Source: Agrococcus sediminis
GTDB taxonomy: Bacteria > Actinomycetota > Actinomycetes > Actinomycetales > Microbacteriaceae
DNA: 64,000 nt
Reading direction: 5' to 3'
NCBI RefSeq assembly: GCF_007923295.1
Contig: NZ_VOIR01000019.1
Location: forward strand, 1 to 64,000
Shown: in pieces, positions 24,590 through 32,571 of the stretch
Layout: each line of letters starts with the position of its first letter
How positions within the stretch are numbered: position 1 is the stretch's first letter
Position numbers and translations under genes: made by a program
Notes under the pieces: generated by a model
What the model saw: only the letters and a program-made list of their open reading frames with translations
What the model was told of the DNA's origin: nothing
The model's database searches: none

Positions 24590-25731
24590 GCAGCCGCACG
24601 CTCGCCGAGGCGACCACGATGCGGGTCGGCGGCGAGGCGCAGCGCTGGATCGACGCGGCGACGCGCGAGGAGGTCGCGGCGGCCTACGCCGAGGCGCTCG
24701 CCGACGACCACGAGCCGCTGCTGCTGCTCGGCGGCGGCTCCAACACGGTCGCGTCGTCCGAGCCCTTCGAGGGCACCGTGCTCCGGGTCGCGACCCGCGG
24801 CATCCGCACGCTGCCCGCGGCACCGACGCCGCACCGCCCGGCCGGCGAGGAGCCGCCCGTCGACGACTCGGTCGTGCTGCGCATCGAGGCGGGGGAGCCG
24901 TGGGACGAGGTCGTCGCGCGCGCGGTCGCAGACGGCCTCACCGGCATCGAGGCGCTGAGCGGCATCCCCGGGTCGACGGGCGCAGCCCCGATCCAGAACA
25001 TCGGCGCCTACGGGCAGGAGATCGCGTCGACGCTCGTCGGCATCGAGCTGCTCGAGGCGGAGACGCTCGAGGTGCGCGAGGTGCCGGCCTCCGAGCTGCG
25101 GCTCGGCTACCGCGACTCCGCCATCAAGCGCGGCATCCTGCAGGGCGTCGTGCTGTCGGTCGACCTGCGCCTGCGCCGCTCGCCCGACGGCCGCAGCCAG
25201 CCGGTGGCCTACCAGCAGCTCGCGACGGCGCTCGGCGTCGAGCTCGGCACGCGCGTGCCGCTCACCGACGTGCGTGACTCGGTGCTGGCGCTCCGCGGCT
25301 CGAAGGGCATGGTGCTCTCGGAGGACCCCGACTCCGTGAGCGCCGGCTCGTTCTTCACCAACCCCATCGTCTCGGCCCGCTTCGCCTCGCAGCTGCCGAA
25401 GGAGCTACCGAGCTGGTCGGTCTCGCCCGAGCCGCAGGCCACCGTGCTGCCGCTCGACGCCGACACGCTTGTGCCGTCGCTCGAGCGGCCCGTGCCGCGC
25501 GTGAAGCTCTCGGCCGCCTGGCTCATCGAGCACTCCGGCATCTCGCGCGGCTTCTCGCTTCCCGGATCGCGCGCGGCGATCTCGTCGAAGCACACGCTCG
25601 CGCTCACGAACCGCGGCGGCGCGACCGGCGAGGAGATCGCCGAGCTCGCCCGCTTCGTGCAGGCGCGCGTCGAGAACCAGTTCGGCGTGCACCTCGTGCC
25701 CGAGCCCGTGATGGTGGGGCTGACGCTCTGA
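24586..25731 (+). CDS. murB: UDP-N-acetylenolpyruvoylglucosamine reductase
   Basis: FAD-dependent reductase of 381 residues that makes UDP-N-acetylmuramate for peptidoglycan. The FAD-binding part has TTMRVGGEAQRWIDA and LLLGGGSNTV. IEALSGIPGSTGAAPIQNIG and the YGQE that follows are diagnostic. The active-site Ser lies in SVSAGSFFTNP near 247-257 and the final Glu is in the VHLVPEPVMVG end. Its length fits the actinobacterial (type I-like) form. The four-base overlap with the hydratase gene implies coupled translation. Confidence 0.95.
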   Translation: MSSRTLAEATTMRVGGEAQRWIDAATREEVAAAYAEALADDHEPLLLLGGGSNTVASSEPFEGTVLRVATRGIRTLPAAPTPHRPAGEEPPVDDSVVLRIEAGEPWDEVVARAVADGLTGIEALSGIPGSTGAAPIQNIGAYGQEIASTLVGIELLEAETLEVREVPASELRLGYRDSAIKRGILQGVVLSVDLRLRRSPDGRSQPVAYQQLATALGVELGTRVPLTDVRDSVLALRGSKGMVLSEDPDSVSAGSFFTNPIVSARFASQLPKELPSWSVSPEPQATVLPLDADTLVPSLERPVPRVKLSAAWLIEHSGISRGFSLPGSRAAISSKHTLALTNRGGATGEEIAELARFVQARVENQFGVHLVPEPVMVGLTL

Positions 25732-25769
25732 CGGCGGAATGGCGCTCGCCCGAGGGCGTTGCACCCGGC

Positions 25770-26195
25770 ATGACCGATGCACCCGTGCAGCTGCGCCTCG
25801 TCGTCGAGGCCGAGGACTTCGAAGCCGCGCTCGCGTTCTACCGCGACGCGCTCGGCCTGCCCGAGCTCGCCGCCTTCGAGGGCGACGGCGACGCGCGCGT
25901 CGCGATCCTCGACGCGGGCAGGGCCACGCTCGAGCTCGCCAACTCCGCGCAGAAGCGCATGATCGACCGCATCGAGGCCGGCGGCCGGCCGAGCCCCCGC
26001 ATCCGCGTCGCCTTCGAGGTCGCCGACGCGCAGGGCGCCACCCGGCGGCTCGAGGGCGCCGGCGCCACCGTCGTGGCGGAGCCCGTCGAGACGCCGTGGC
26101 GCTCGCTGAACGCGCGGCTCGAGGCGCCCGCCGACCTCACGCTGACCCTGTTCGAGGAGCTCGACGGCGAGGAGCGCTTCGTCCCGCTCGCTTGA
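25770..26195 (+). CDS. VOC (glyoxalase/bleomycin-resistance) family protein
   Basis: A 141-residue protein with the paired beta-alpha-beta-beta-beta folds of the vicinal oxygen chelate family. The first half has LRLVVEAEDFEAALAFYRDA and the second begins near RIRVAFEVADAQGATRRLEG. These proteins bind a metal and act on varied small molecules, so the substrate cannot be given. The Glu of LFEELDGEE near the end could be a metal ligand. It follows murB by 38 bp and is probably a separate unit. Confidence 0.8.
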   Translation: MTDAPVQLRLVVEAEDFEAALAFYRDALGLPELAAFEGDGDARVAILDAGRATLELANSAQKRMIDRIEAGGRPSPRIRVAFEVADAQGATRRLEGAGATVVAEPVETPWRSLNARLEAPADLTLTLFEELDGEERFVPLA

Positions 26196-26246
26196 TCGAC
26201 CGCCCGCCACGTGCGAGAGTCGAGAGTCGACACGGTGGGGGACAGC

Positions 26247-26714
26247 ATGGATGAGCACGACGTCGCGCAGCCCGCGGCAGGGCACGGCACGGCACCGATC
26301 GAGCACGAGCTCGACGTGGCGGTGAGCCGGGCCAGAGCCTGGGACGCCTACGTGCACGGCATGACCGACTGGTGGCACGCGGGCTGGACCACGAGCGGCT
26401 CCGGCCTCGACCACATCGAGGTCGACCCGCACGTCGGCGGCCGCATCGTCGAGCGCAACCGCGACGGGCGCGAGCGCGAGTGGGGCACGGTCACGGATGC
26501 CGTCCCGGGCGAGCGCTTCGAGCACACGTTCCACCTGTTCCACGAGGGCGACCACACGACCGTCACCGTCGAGTTCGCCGACCTGCCGCACGGCGGCACG
26601 CACGTGCGCTTCTCGCACCACGGCTGGAACGAGAGCAACGCGGGCGACCGCGCGGGCCACCTCGACTGGGCGGCCCTGCTGCAGCGCTACAAGTCGTACG
26701 CGCAGCACATCTAG
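26247..26714 (+). CDS. SRPBCC/AHSA1-type ligand-binding protein
   Basis: A 155-residue helix-grip protein related to Aha1/START-like proteins. IEHELDVAVSRARAWDAYVH is the first strand and helix; GGRIVERNRDGREREWGTVT and ERFEHTFHLF follow as strands; the C-terminal helix is GHLDWAALLQRYKSY. The function is likely binding of a hydrophobic ligand. I chose the ATG at 26247, with a purine-rich GTGGGGGA upstream; a GTG at 26211 is an alternative. It converges on the ABC exporter permease. Confidence 0.75.
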   Translation: MDEHDVAQPAAGHGTAPIEHELDVAVSRARAWDAYVHGMTDWWHAGWTTSGSGLDHIEVDPHVGGRIVERNRDGREREWGTVTDAVPGERFEHTFHLFHEGDHTTVTVEFADLPHGGTHVRFSHHGWNESNAGDRAGHLDWAALLQRYKSYAQHI

Positions 26715-26732
26715 CCTGCGGCCGGGGCGGGC

Positions 26733-27581
26733 TCAGCTGCGCCGGATCCAGCGGAAGGTGACGGCCGCGACGACCGTGCCGACGACCGCCCAGATGCCGA
26801 GCACGAGCGCGACCATCGGCAGGTTCCACGCCTCGCCGACCTCCATGTACCGGCCGATGTCGGGCAGCAGCGCGTAGCGCATGCCGTGCCCGACCCACGC
26901 GAGCGGGAAGAGGTTCGCGATCGTCTGCAGCCACTCCGGCAGCGCCGGGAAGGCGAGGTAGATGCCCGAGATGAACTGCAGCAGCAGCGCGAGCGGGATC
27001 ACCACGGCGGATGCGCTGTTGACGGTGCGCGGGATCTGGGCGATCACGACGCCCAGCACCGCGAAGCAGATGAGCGCGGCGAAGAAGACCCAGGCGAGCG
27101 TCAGCCAGCGCTCCGGCTCCGTCGGCAGCTCGATGCCGAACACGCCCACCGCGACCGCGAGCAGCAGCCCCGCCTGCGCGAGCGACGTCACGAGCAGCTG
27201 CCCGAGCTTGCCGAGGAAGTACGACAGCACGGGCAGCGGCGTCGCGGCGAGCCGCTGCAGCGTGCCGTCGTTGCGCTCGACCGCGATCTCGATGCCGAGG
27301 TTCTGCACGCCCGAGAGGAACACGCCCGCGGCGAGCATGGCGGGCAGGTAGTACTGCGGCTGCGTCACCTGCTGGCCCTCGAGCTCGATCATCGGCGGCA
27401 GGGCGCCGAACGCGCTCGCGAAGATCGCGAAGAGCAGCACCGGGAACAGGAACGTGAAGACGAGCGCGTCGCTGCGGCGGAAGTACTGCAGCAGCTCGAT
27501 GCGCACGCGGTCGGCGGCGCACCGCAGCACGTGACCGGGGCGGATGCCCCGGCGCGGCGGAGCGGGAGCGGTGGCGGTCAT
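26733..27581 (-). CDS. ABC-2 type exporter permease
   Basis: Integral membrane protein of 282 residues with six hydrophobic segments, first at about 40-60 (ALVFTFLFPVLLFAIFASAF). The ABC-2 signature region is GIEIAVERNDGTLQRLAATPL near 95-115, followed by the membrane core. It starts with ATG overlapping the stop of the ATPase gene by four bases, so the two form an exporter complex. Substrate unknown; drugs, lipids or cell-wall precursors are typical for the class. Confidence 0.88.
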   Translation of the reverse strand: MTATAPAPPRRGIRPGHVLRCAADRVRIELLQYFRRSDALVFTFLFPVLLFAIFASAFGALPPMIELEGQQVTQPQYYLPAMLAAGVFLSGVQNLGIEIAVERNDGTLQRLAATPLPVLSYFLGKLGQLLVTSLAQAGLLLAVAVGVFGIELPTEPERWLTLAWVFFAALICFAVLGVVIAQIPRTVNSASAVVIPLALLLQFISGIYLAFPALPEWLQTIANLFPLAWVGHGMRYALLPDIGRYMEVGEAWNLPMVALVLGIWAVVGTVVAAVTFRWIRRS

Positions 27582-28432
27582 GCTGCGGCCTCCTCGGCCT
27601 CGACGGCGCCGATGAGGCTCAGGTAGACGTCCTCGAGCGAGGGGCGGATGACCTCGAGGTCGGTCGGCTCGCCGGGGAGCGACCGCACCACCGACGCCGG
27701 CTCGCGCGTGCGCACCTCGTGGCGGCCCGACGCATCCGTCCACCGCACGACGGGGGTGCGCGACTCGGCGCCGCCGATGCGGTCGACCTCGTCGAGCGCG
27801 AGCAGCCGGCCGTCGGCGATGATGCCGGCGCGATGCGCGAGCTGCTCGGCCTCCTCGAGGTAGTGGGTCGTGAGCAGGATCGTGGTGCCGTCGGCGGCGA
27901 CGTCGCGGATGAGCTGCCAGAAGGCGCGGCGGGCCTGCGGGTCGAAGCCGGTGGTGGGCTCGTCGAGGAAGAGCACCTCGGGCCGGCCGATGATGCCGAG
28001 CGCCACGTCGACGCGGCGCTGCTGGCCGCCCGAGCGGCTTCCGATGCGCCGCGACGCGTGCTCGGCGAGCCCCACCGCCTCGATCGTCTCGTCGACGTCG
28101 CGGGCGTTCGGGAACACGCGCGCGAGGTGGGTGAGCATCTCGCGCACCGTGAGCGCACCCGCCTGCCCGGTCGGCTGCAGCACGACGCCGATGCGGCTGC
28201 GCCAGTCGCGGTCGGCGCGCTGCGGGTCGGCGCCGAGCACGCGCGCGGTGCCGGAGGTGGGCACGCGGAAGCCCTCGAGCATCTCGACGGTCGTCGACTT
28301 GCCGGCGCCGTTCGGGCCGAGCAGCGCGAAGGCCTCGCCCTCGGCGATCTCGAACGAGACGTCGTCGACGACGGTGCGCGCGCCGTAGCGCTTGGTCAGG
28401 CCGTCCGCGACGACCGCTGGTGCGTGCTGCAT
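27578..28432 (-). CDS. ABC exporter ATP-binding protein
   Basis: ATPase of 284 residues. Walker A GPNGAGKST is at 39-47, the signature is SRSGGQQRR near 137-145 and Walker B is VLFLDEPTTGFDP near 158-170. The C-terminal 70 residues are the extension usual in DrrA/CcmA-like exporters. It is the first gene of a two-gene operon with the permease. The signature starts SRSGGQ rather than the usual LSGGQ; this is a common variant of the subfamily. Confidence 0.9.
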   Translation of the reverse strand: MQHAPAVVADGLTKRYGARTVVDDVSFEIAEGEAFALLGPNGAGKSTTVEMLEGFRVPTSGTARVLGADPQRADRDWRSRIGVVLQPTGQAGALTVREMLTHLARVFPNARDVDETIEAVGLAEHASRRIGSRSGGQQRRVDVALGIIGRPEVLFLDEPTTGFDPQARRAFWQLIRDVAADGTTILLTTHYLEEAEQLAHRAGIIADGRLLALDEVDRIGGAESRTPVVRWTDASGRHEVRTREPASVVRSLPGEPTDLEVIRPSLEDVYLSLIGAVEAEEAAA

Positions 28433-28523
28433 GGCTCCAGGCTGGCCCTGTTCGGGCGCGCCGTCATCCCCCCCATCGGCGGAGCGGCGCCGGACGTCGG
28501 GCGGCCGGGCGCGAGGCGCCGGG

Positions 28524-29717
28524 TCAGGCGCCGAAGAGCCGCTGCAGCCGCTGCACGCCCTCGAGCAGCGCGTCGTCGCCGAGCGCGTACGAGAAGCGCA
28601 GGTAGCCGGAGGGCCCGAACGCCTCGCCCGGGACCGCGGCGACATCCGCCTGCTCGAGCATGAGGTCGGCGAGCTCGAGGCTCGTCGTGGGCGTCGTGCC
28701 GCCCCACTCCCTGCCCAGCAGCCCCGAGACATCCGCGTACGCGTAGAACGCGCCCTTCGGCGTCGGCACCGAGACGCCGGGGATGCGCGAGAGCTCGCGG
28801 ACGATCGTCTGGCGGCGGCGGTCGAAGGCGGCGAGCATGTCGGCGACCGCGTCCTGCGGGCCGGTGAGCGCCTCGAGGGCGCCGCGCTGCGCGACGTTGT
28901 TGACGTTGCTCGTCAGGTGCGACTGCAGGTTGCCGGCGGCCTTGATGACGTCGGCCGGGCCGACCATCCAGCCCACGCGCCAGCCGGTCATGGCGTAGGT
29001 CTTCGCGACGCCGTTCACGAGGATCGTGCGGTCGGCGAGCGAGGGCACGGCCTCGACGACCGAGACGGCGCGCTCGGCGTCGTAGACGAGGTTCTGGTAG
29101 ATCTCGTCGCTGATGACCCACAGCCCGTTGGCGTCGGCCCACTCGGCGATCTCGCCGATGCGCTCGGGCGGGTAGACGGCGCCGGTCGGGTTCGAGGGGC
29201 TCACCATGAGCAGCGCCTTGGTGCGGCCCGTGCGGGCGGCCTCGAGCTGGTCGACGGTGACGAGGTAGCCCTGGTCGGCGCCGGCGAAGACGTCGACCTG
29301 CACGCCGCCGGTGAGGGCGATCGCCTCGGGGTACGTCGTCCAGTACGGGGTCGGCACGAGCACCTCGTCGCCCGGGTCGAGGATCGTCTGGAACGCCTGG
29401 TAGACCGACTGCTTGCCGCCGTTCGTGACGAGTGTCTGGCTCGCCTCGACCTCGAGGCCCGAGTCGCGCGCGGTCTTCGCGGCGATCGCCTCGCGCAGCT
29501 CCGGCAGGCCGGGGGCCGGCGTGTACCGGTAGTTCCTCGGGTCGGCGAGCGCGCGCTGCGCGGCCTCGACGATGTTCGGGGGCGTGGCGAAGTCGGGCTC
29601 GCCCGCGGCGTAGGAGATCACGTCGCGGCCGGCGGCCTTGAGTGCCTTGGCCTTCGCGTCGACCTTCAGGGTCGCGGATTCGTTGATGGCGGCGATGCGC
29701 GCGGCGATGCGGTTCAC
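28524..29717 (-). CDS. aspC: Aspartate/aromatic aminotransferase, class I
   Basis: PLP-dependent aminotransferase of 397 residues. The start has [20 protein letters not shown], and AGEPDFATP near 40-48 is typical of the Ib subgroup. The PLP Lys is in [16 protein letters not shown] near 234, and the carboxylate-binding Arg is in [10 protein letters not shown] near the end. It interconverts amino acids with 2-oxo acids, probably aspartate with oxaloacetate. GTG start at 29715-29717. It is divergent from tRNA-Trp; that order is conserved in actinobacteria. Confidence 0.9.
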   Translation of the reverse strand: MNRIAARIAAINESATLKVDAKAKALKAAGRDVISYAAGEPDFATPPNIVEAAQRALADPRNYRYTPAPGLPELREAIAAKTARDSGLEVEASQTLVTNGGKQSVYQAFQTILDPGDEVLVPTPYWTTYPEAIALTGGVQVDVFAGADQGYLVTVDQLEAARTGRTKALLMVSPSNPTGAVYPPERIGEIAEWADANGLWVISDEIYQNLVYDAERAVSVVEAVPSLADRTILVNGVAKTYAMTGWRVGWMVGPADVIKAAGNLQSHLTSNVNNVAQRGALEALTGPQDAVADMLAAFDRRRQTIVRELSRIPGVSVPTPKGAFYAYADVSGLLGREWGGTTPTTSLELADLMLEQADVAAVPGEAFGPSGYLRFSYALGDDALLEGVQRLQRLFGA

Positions 29718-29724
29718 GGCACCA

Positions 29725-29730
29725 AGCCTA
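29725..29730 (-). promoter_or_regulatory. Likely -10 box of the aminotransferase gene (TAGGCT)
   Basis: On the minus strand TAGGCT stands 7 nt before the GTG at 29715-29717. Confidence 0.45.
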
Positions 29731-29759
29731 CGGCGGCGCGCGTGCGCCGGGCGGCGAAG

Positions 29760-29789
29760 TGGACAGCACGCGCCCCGTCCCCGTATGCT
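29760..29789 (+). promoter_or_regulatory. Promoter of tRNA-Trp-secE-nusG
   Basis: TGGACA at 29760-29765 (5/6 to TTGACA) and TATGCT at 29784-29789 are 18 bp apart. Transcription would start near 29796, about 70 nt before the tRNA. Confidence 0.7.
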
Positions 29790-29866
29790 GTTCCCTTGGT
29801 GGTTGACGACCGCCATGATGTCGCATGCCCTTGCCGGGGCCGGCGCGCATGGCACTCCACCCGCCC

Positions 29867-29939
29867 AGGGCGGTGGCGCAATTGGTAGCGCAGCGGTCTC
29901 CAAAACCGCAGGTTGCAGGTTCGAGTCCTGTCCGCCCTG
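29867..29939 (+). tRNA. trnW: tRNA-Trp (CCA anticodon)
   Basis: A 73-nt cloverleaf beginning AGGGCGGTGGCGCAATTGGT. The anticodon stem GCGGT/ACCGC encloses CTCCAAA with CCA. The T-arm is GCAGGTTCGAGTCCTGT and the acceptor AGGGCGG pairs with CCGCCCT, discriminator G. It lies 68 bp before secE, the classic actinobacterial arrangement. Confidence 0.97.
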
Positions 29940-30007
29940 CTCGAGGCGCCCGTGAGGGCGCCTGATGGGCCTCGGCATTCGCCGGGCCGAACGAACGAAG
30001 GGTCACC

Positions 30008-30277
30008 GTGGCTGAGAACGCGATCGAGGAGGCACCCCGCACGCGCGAGGGTGCGTCTCGCAACCCGTTCGTGCGCCTGTGGACCTTCCTCAAGGAAGTC
30101 CTGGTCGAGCTCCGCAAGGTCGTCACCCCGACCCGCAAGGAGCTGGTCCGCTACACGCTCGTCGTGCTGGTGTTCGTCGTGCTGATGATGCTGCTGGTGG
30201 TCGCCTTCGACACCGTGTTCTACGGCCTGGCCGGGTGGATCTTCGGTGACATCCCGCCGTTCGGCCTCGCGGGCTGA
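30008..30277 (+). CDS. secE: Preprotein translocase subunit SecE
   Basis: An 89-residue protein of the SecYEG channel. A charged N-terminus is followed by NPFVRLWTFLKEVLVELRKV, the conserved amphipathic helix, and one membrane helix (about 48-75). The GTG at 30008 follows a weak GAAGG. It is 32 bp before nusG and is transcribed with it. Confidence 0.95.
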   Translation: MAENAIEEAPRTREGASRNPFVRLWTFLKEVLVELRKVVTPTRKELVRYTLVVLVFVVLMMLLVVAFDTVFYGLAGWIFGDIPPFGLAG

Positions 30278-30309
30278 GCCCGACCGAGACGTGAAGGAGA
30301 AGGTGGACT

Positions 30310-31002
30310 GTGTCTGACGTCAACGACCTCGACATCGAGCTGAACAAGGCGCTCGACGACCTCGTCCCTGCCGACGAGAAGCCGGCCGAGCCGGAGGCCG
30401 ACCCGTACGAGGAGTTCAAGCGCGAGCTGCGCCTGAAGCCCGGCCGCTGGTACGTCATCCACTCGTACGCCGGCTACGAGAAGAAGGTCAAGGCCAACAT
30501 CGCCTCGCGTGCCGAGAACATGCAGGTCGACGGCATCTACGAGATCCAGGTCCCCACGGAGGACGTGCTCGAGACGAAGAACGGCCAGGCGAAGCGCGTC
30601 AACCGCGTGCGCGTCCCCGGCTACGTGCTCGTGCGCATGGAGCTCGACGAGGACACCTGGTCGGTCGTCCGCCACACGCCCGGCGTCACCGGCTTCGTCG
30701 GCAACGCCCACAACCCCGCCCCGCTGCGCTTCGACGAGGCCTTCACGATGCTGAAGCCGATCGCCGACGAGCAGCTCGCCGAGCAGCAGAAGTCGGCGCC
30801 CTCGCAGCAGCCCAGCCAGGTCGCGGTCGAGGTCGACTTCGAGGTGGGCGAGACCATCACGATCACCGAGGGCTCGTTCGCGGGCTTCCCCGGCACGATC
30901 AGCGAGATCCAGCCGGCGAGCCGCAAGCTCACCGTGCTCGTCAGCCTGTTCGAGCGCGAGACTCCGGTCGAGCTCGGCTTCGGTCAGGTCAGCAAGCTCT
31001 AG
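30310..31002 (+). CDS. nusG: Transcription antitermination factor NusG
   Basis: RNA-polymerase-binding elongation factor of 230 residues. An acidic N-terminal extension of about 45 residues precedes the NGN domain ([19 protein letters not shown]). The C-terminal KOW domain starts near [20 protein letters not shown] and binds ribosomal S10 or Rho. The insertion [12 protein letters not shown] links the two. GTG start with GGAGAAGGTGG upstream. The order secE-nusG-rplK is near universal. Confidence 0.97.
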   Translation: MSDVNDLDIELNKALDDLVPADEKPAEPEADPYEEFKRELRLKPGRWYVIHSYAGYEKKVKANIASRAENMQVDGIYEIQVPTEDVLETKNGQAKRVNRVRVPGYVLVRMELDEDTWSVVRHTPGVTGFVGNAHNPAPLRFDEAFTMLKPIADEQLAEQQKSAPSQQPSQVAVEVDFEVGETITITEGSFAGFPGTISEIQPASRKLTVLVSLFERETPVELGFGQVSKL

Positions 31003-31077
31003 TCCCTCTCAAGAGGGCTGGATGCGGTCCCGCGCGTCGGTGGACGCGCGGCCGCGACACACCAAGAAGGAAGAGAC

Positions 31078-31509
31078 ATGGCACCCAAGAAGAAGGTCAC
31101 GGGTCTGATCAAGCTGCAGATCCAGGCCGGCGCCGCCAACCCCGCGCCGCCGGTCGGTCCGGCGCTCGGCCAGCACGGCGTCAACATCATGGAGTTCTGC
31201 AAGGCGTACAACGCTGCGACGGAGAACCAGCGCGGCAACGTCATCCCGGTCGAGATCACCGTCTACGAGGACCGCTCGTTCGACTTCGTGCTCAAGACCC
31301 CGCCGGCCGCAGAGCTCATCAAGAAGGCCGCAGGCGTCAAGAAGGGCTCCGGCGTCCCGCACACGACGAAGGTCGGCAAGCTCACGATGGCGCAGGTCGA
31401 GGAGATCGCGCAGCAGAAGCTGCCCGACCTCAACGCGAACGACATCGAGGGCGCGAAGAAGATCGTCGCCGGCACCGCCCGCTCCATGGGCATCACCGTC
31501 GAGGGCTGA
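31078..31509 (+). CDS. rplK: 50S ribosomal protein L11
   Basis: A 143-residue protein of the GTPase-associated centre on 23S rRNA. The start [20 protein letters not shown] with [16 protein letters not shown] is the L11 signature. The C-terminal RNA-binding domain ends at [24 protein letters not shown] before the ATG is a strong ribosome binding site. Cotranscribed with rplA. Confidence 0.98.
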   Translation: MAPKKKVTGLIKLQIQAGAANPAPPVGPALGQHGVNIMEFCKAYNAATENQRGNVIPVEITVYEDRSFDFVLKTPPAAELIKKAAGVKKGSGVPHTTKVGKLTMAQVEEIAQQKLPDLNANDIEGAKKIVAGTARSMGITVEG

Positions 31510-31586
31510 CCTCGACCGAGCCGCTCGGCTCACCAGTGGGAGCGCCTGCCAGGCGCGCACCGCGAACTCTGGAACAGGAGAAGAAC

Positions 31587-32276
31587 ATGGCACAGAAGTC
31601 CAAGGCCTACCGGGCCGCAGCCGCGAAGATCGAGGCTGACAAGCAGTACACCCCCGCCGAGGCCGTCGCGCTCGCCCGCGAGACCGGCTCGAGCAAGACC
31701 GACTCCACCGTCGAGGTCGCGCTCAAGCTCGGCGTCGACCCCCGCAAGGCAGACCAGATGGTCCGCGGTACCGTTTCTCTTCCTCACGGCACCGGCAAGA
31801 CCGCTCGCGTCATCGTCTTCGCGCAGGGTCCGGCCGCCGAGGCCGCCATCGCCGCCGGCGCCGACGAGGTCGGCTCCGACGAGCTCATCGAGAAGGTGGC
31901 CGCGGGCTGGACGCAGTTCGACGCCGCCGTCGCGAGCCCCGAGCTCATGGGCAAGGTCGGCCGCCTCGGCAAGGTGCTCGGCCCGCGCGGCCTGATGCCG
32001 AACCCGAAGACGGGCACCGTCACGCCGAACGTGGCGCAGGCCGTGACCGACATCAAGGGCGGCCGCATCGAGTTCCGCGTCGACAAGCACGCCAACGTGC
32101 ACTTCATCGTCGGCAAGGCCTCGTTCTCTCAGGAGCAGCTGACCGACAACATCACGGCAGCGCTCGACGAGGTCGTCCGCCTCAAGCCGTCGTCGTCGAA
32201 GGGCCGCTACATCCAGAAGGCCACCGTCTCGACGACGTTCGGCCCCGGCGTCCCGGTCGACGTCACCTCGATCTGA
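31587..32276 (+). CDS. rplA: 50S ribosomal protein L1
   Basis: A 229-residue protein of the L1 stalk. The [31 protein letters not shown] block is the family signature. In many bacteria L1 represses its own operon by binding its mRNA; I could not confirm such a site here. AACAGGAG lies before the ATG. It closes the secE-nusG-rplK-rplA unit, with a strong terminator 15 bp later. The usual rplJ-rplL pair does not follow directly. Confidence 0.98.
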   Translation: MAQKSKAYRAAAAKIEADKQYTPAEAVALARETGSSKTDSTVEVALKLGVDPRKADQMVRGTVSLPHGTGKTARVIVFAQGPAAEAAIAAGADEVGSDELIEKVAAGWTQFDAAVASPELMGKVGRLGKVLGPRGLMPNPKTGTVTPNVAQAVTDIKGGRIEFRVDKHANVHFIVGKASFSQEQLTDNITAALDEVVRLKPSSSKGRYIQKATVSTTFGPGVPVDVTSI

Positions 32277-32290
32277 CCGATCGCATCCTC

Positions 32291-32316
32291 GAGAGCCCCG
32301 CTTCGGCGGGGCTCTC
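32291..32316 (+). terminator. Terminator after rplA
   Basis: The perfect 11-bp stem gagagccccgc/gcggggctctc has a stable TTCG loop. It is followed at once by two more hairpins. Confidence 0.85.
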
Positions 32317-32321
32317 GTCGT
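32299..32321. repeat. 23-bp direct repeat, copy 1
   Basis: The right half of the rplA terminator plus flank is repeated exactly 101 bp later at 32400-32422. Confidence 0.85.
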
Positions 32322-32325
32322 ATCC

Positions 32326-32383
32326 GGCGCCCGAGACGGGCGCCGGCGCTGGCGTCGCAGTGGAGGCGCGAAAGCGCCTCCAC
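32326..32383. other. Two further tandem hairpins
   Basis: 32326-32344 folds as ggcgccc/gggcgcc with a 5-nt loop. 32360-32383 is a perfect 10-bp stem gtggaggcgc/gcgcctccac with a GAAA tetraloop. With the rplA terminator they make three hairpins in a row. No protein-coding potential is apparent in this gap. Confidence 0.75.
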
Positions 32384-32399
32384 CCTCAGCTCCAGCGCG

Positions 32400-32422
32400 C
32401 GCTTCGGCGGGGCTCTCGTCGT
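32400..32422. repeat. 23-bp direct repeat, copy 2
   Basis: Identical to 32299-32321; here the left stem of the terminator is missing, so it cannot fold by itself. Confidence 0.85.
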
Positions 32423-32571
32423 CTGCGGGGGCGCCGGCCGGGATGCGCGAAACCGGATCGTGATGCGCCCGTGACATCGGCGGCGCCTATGAGCGGCTAG
32501 GTTGTCCCTACGCACGCTCACGGCCGAGCCGCGCGGTGTGCGAACAGTCCCAAGAGGAAAGGTCCAGCACC

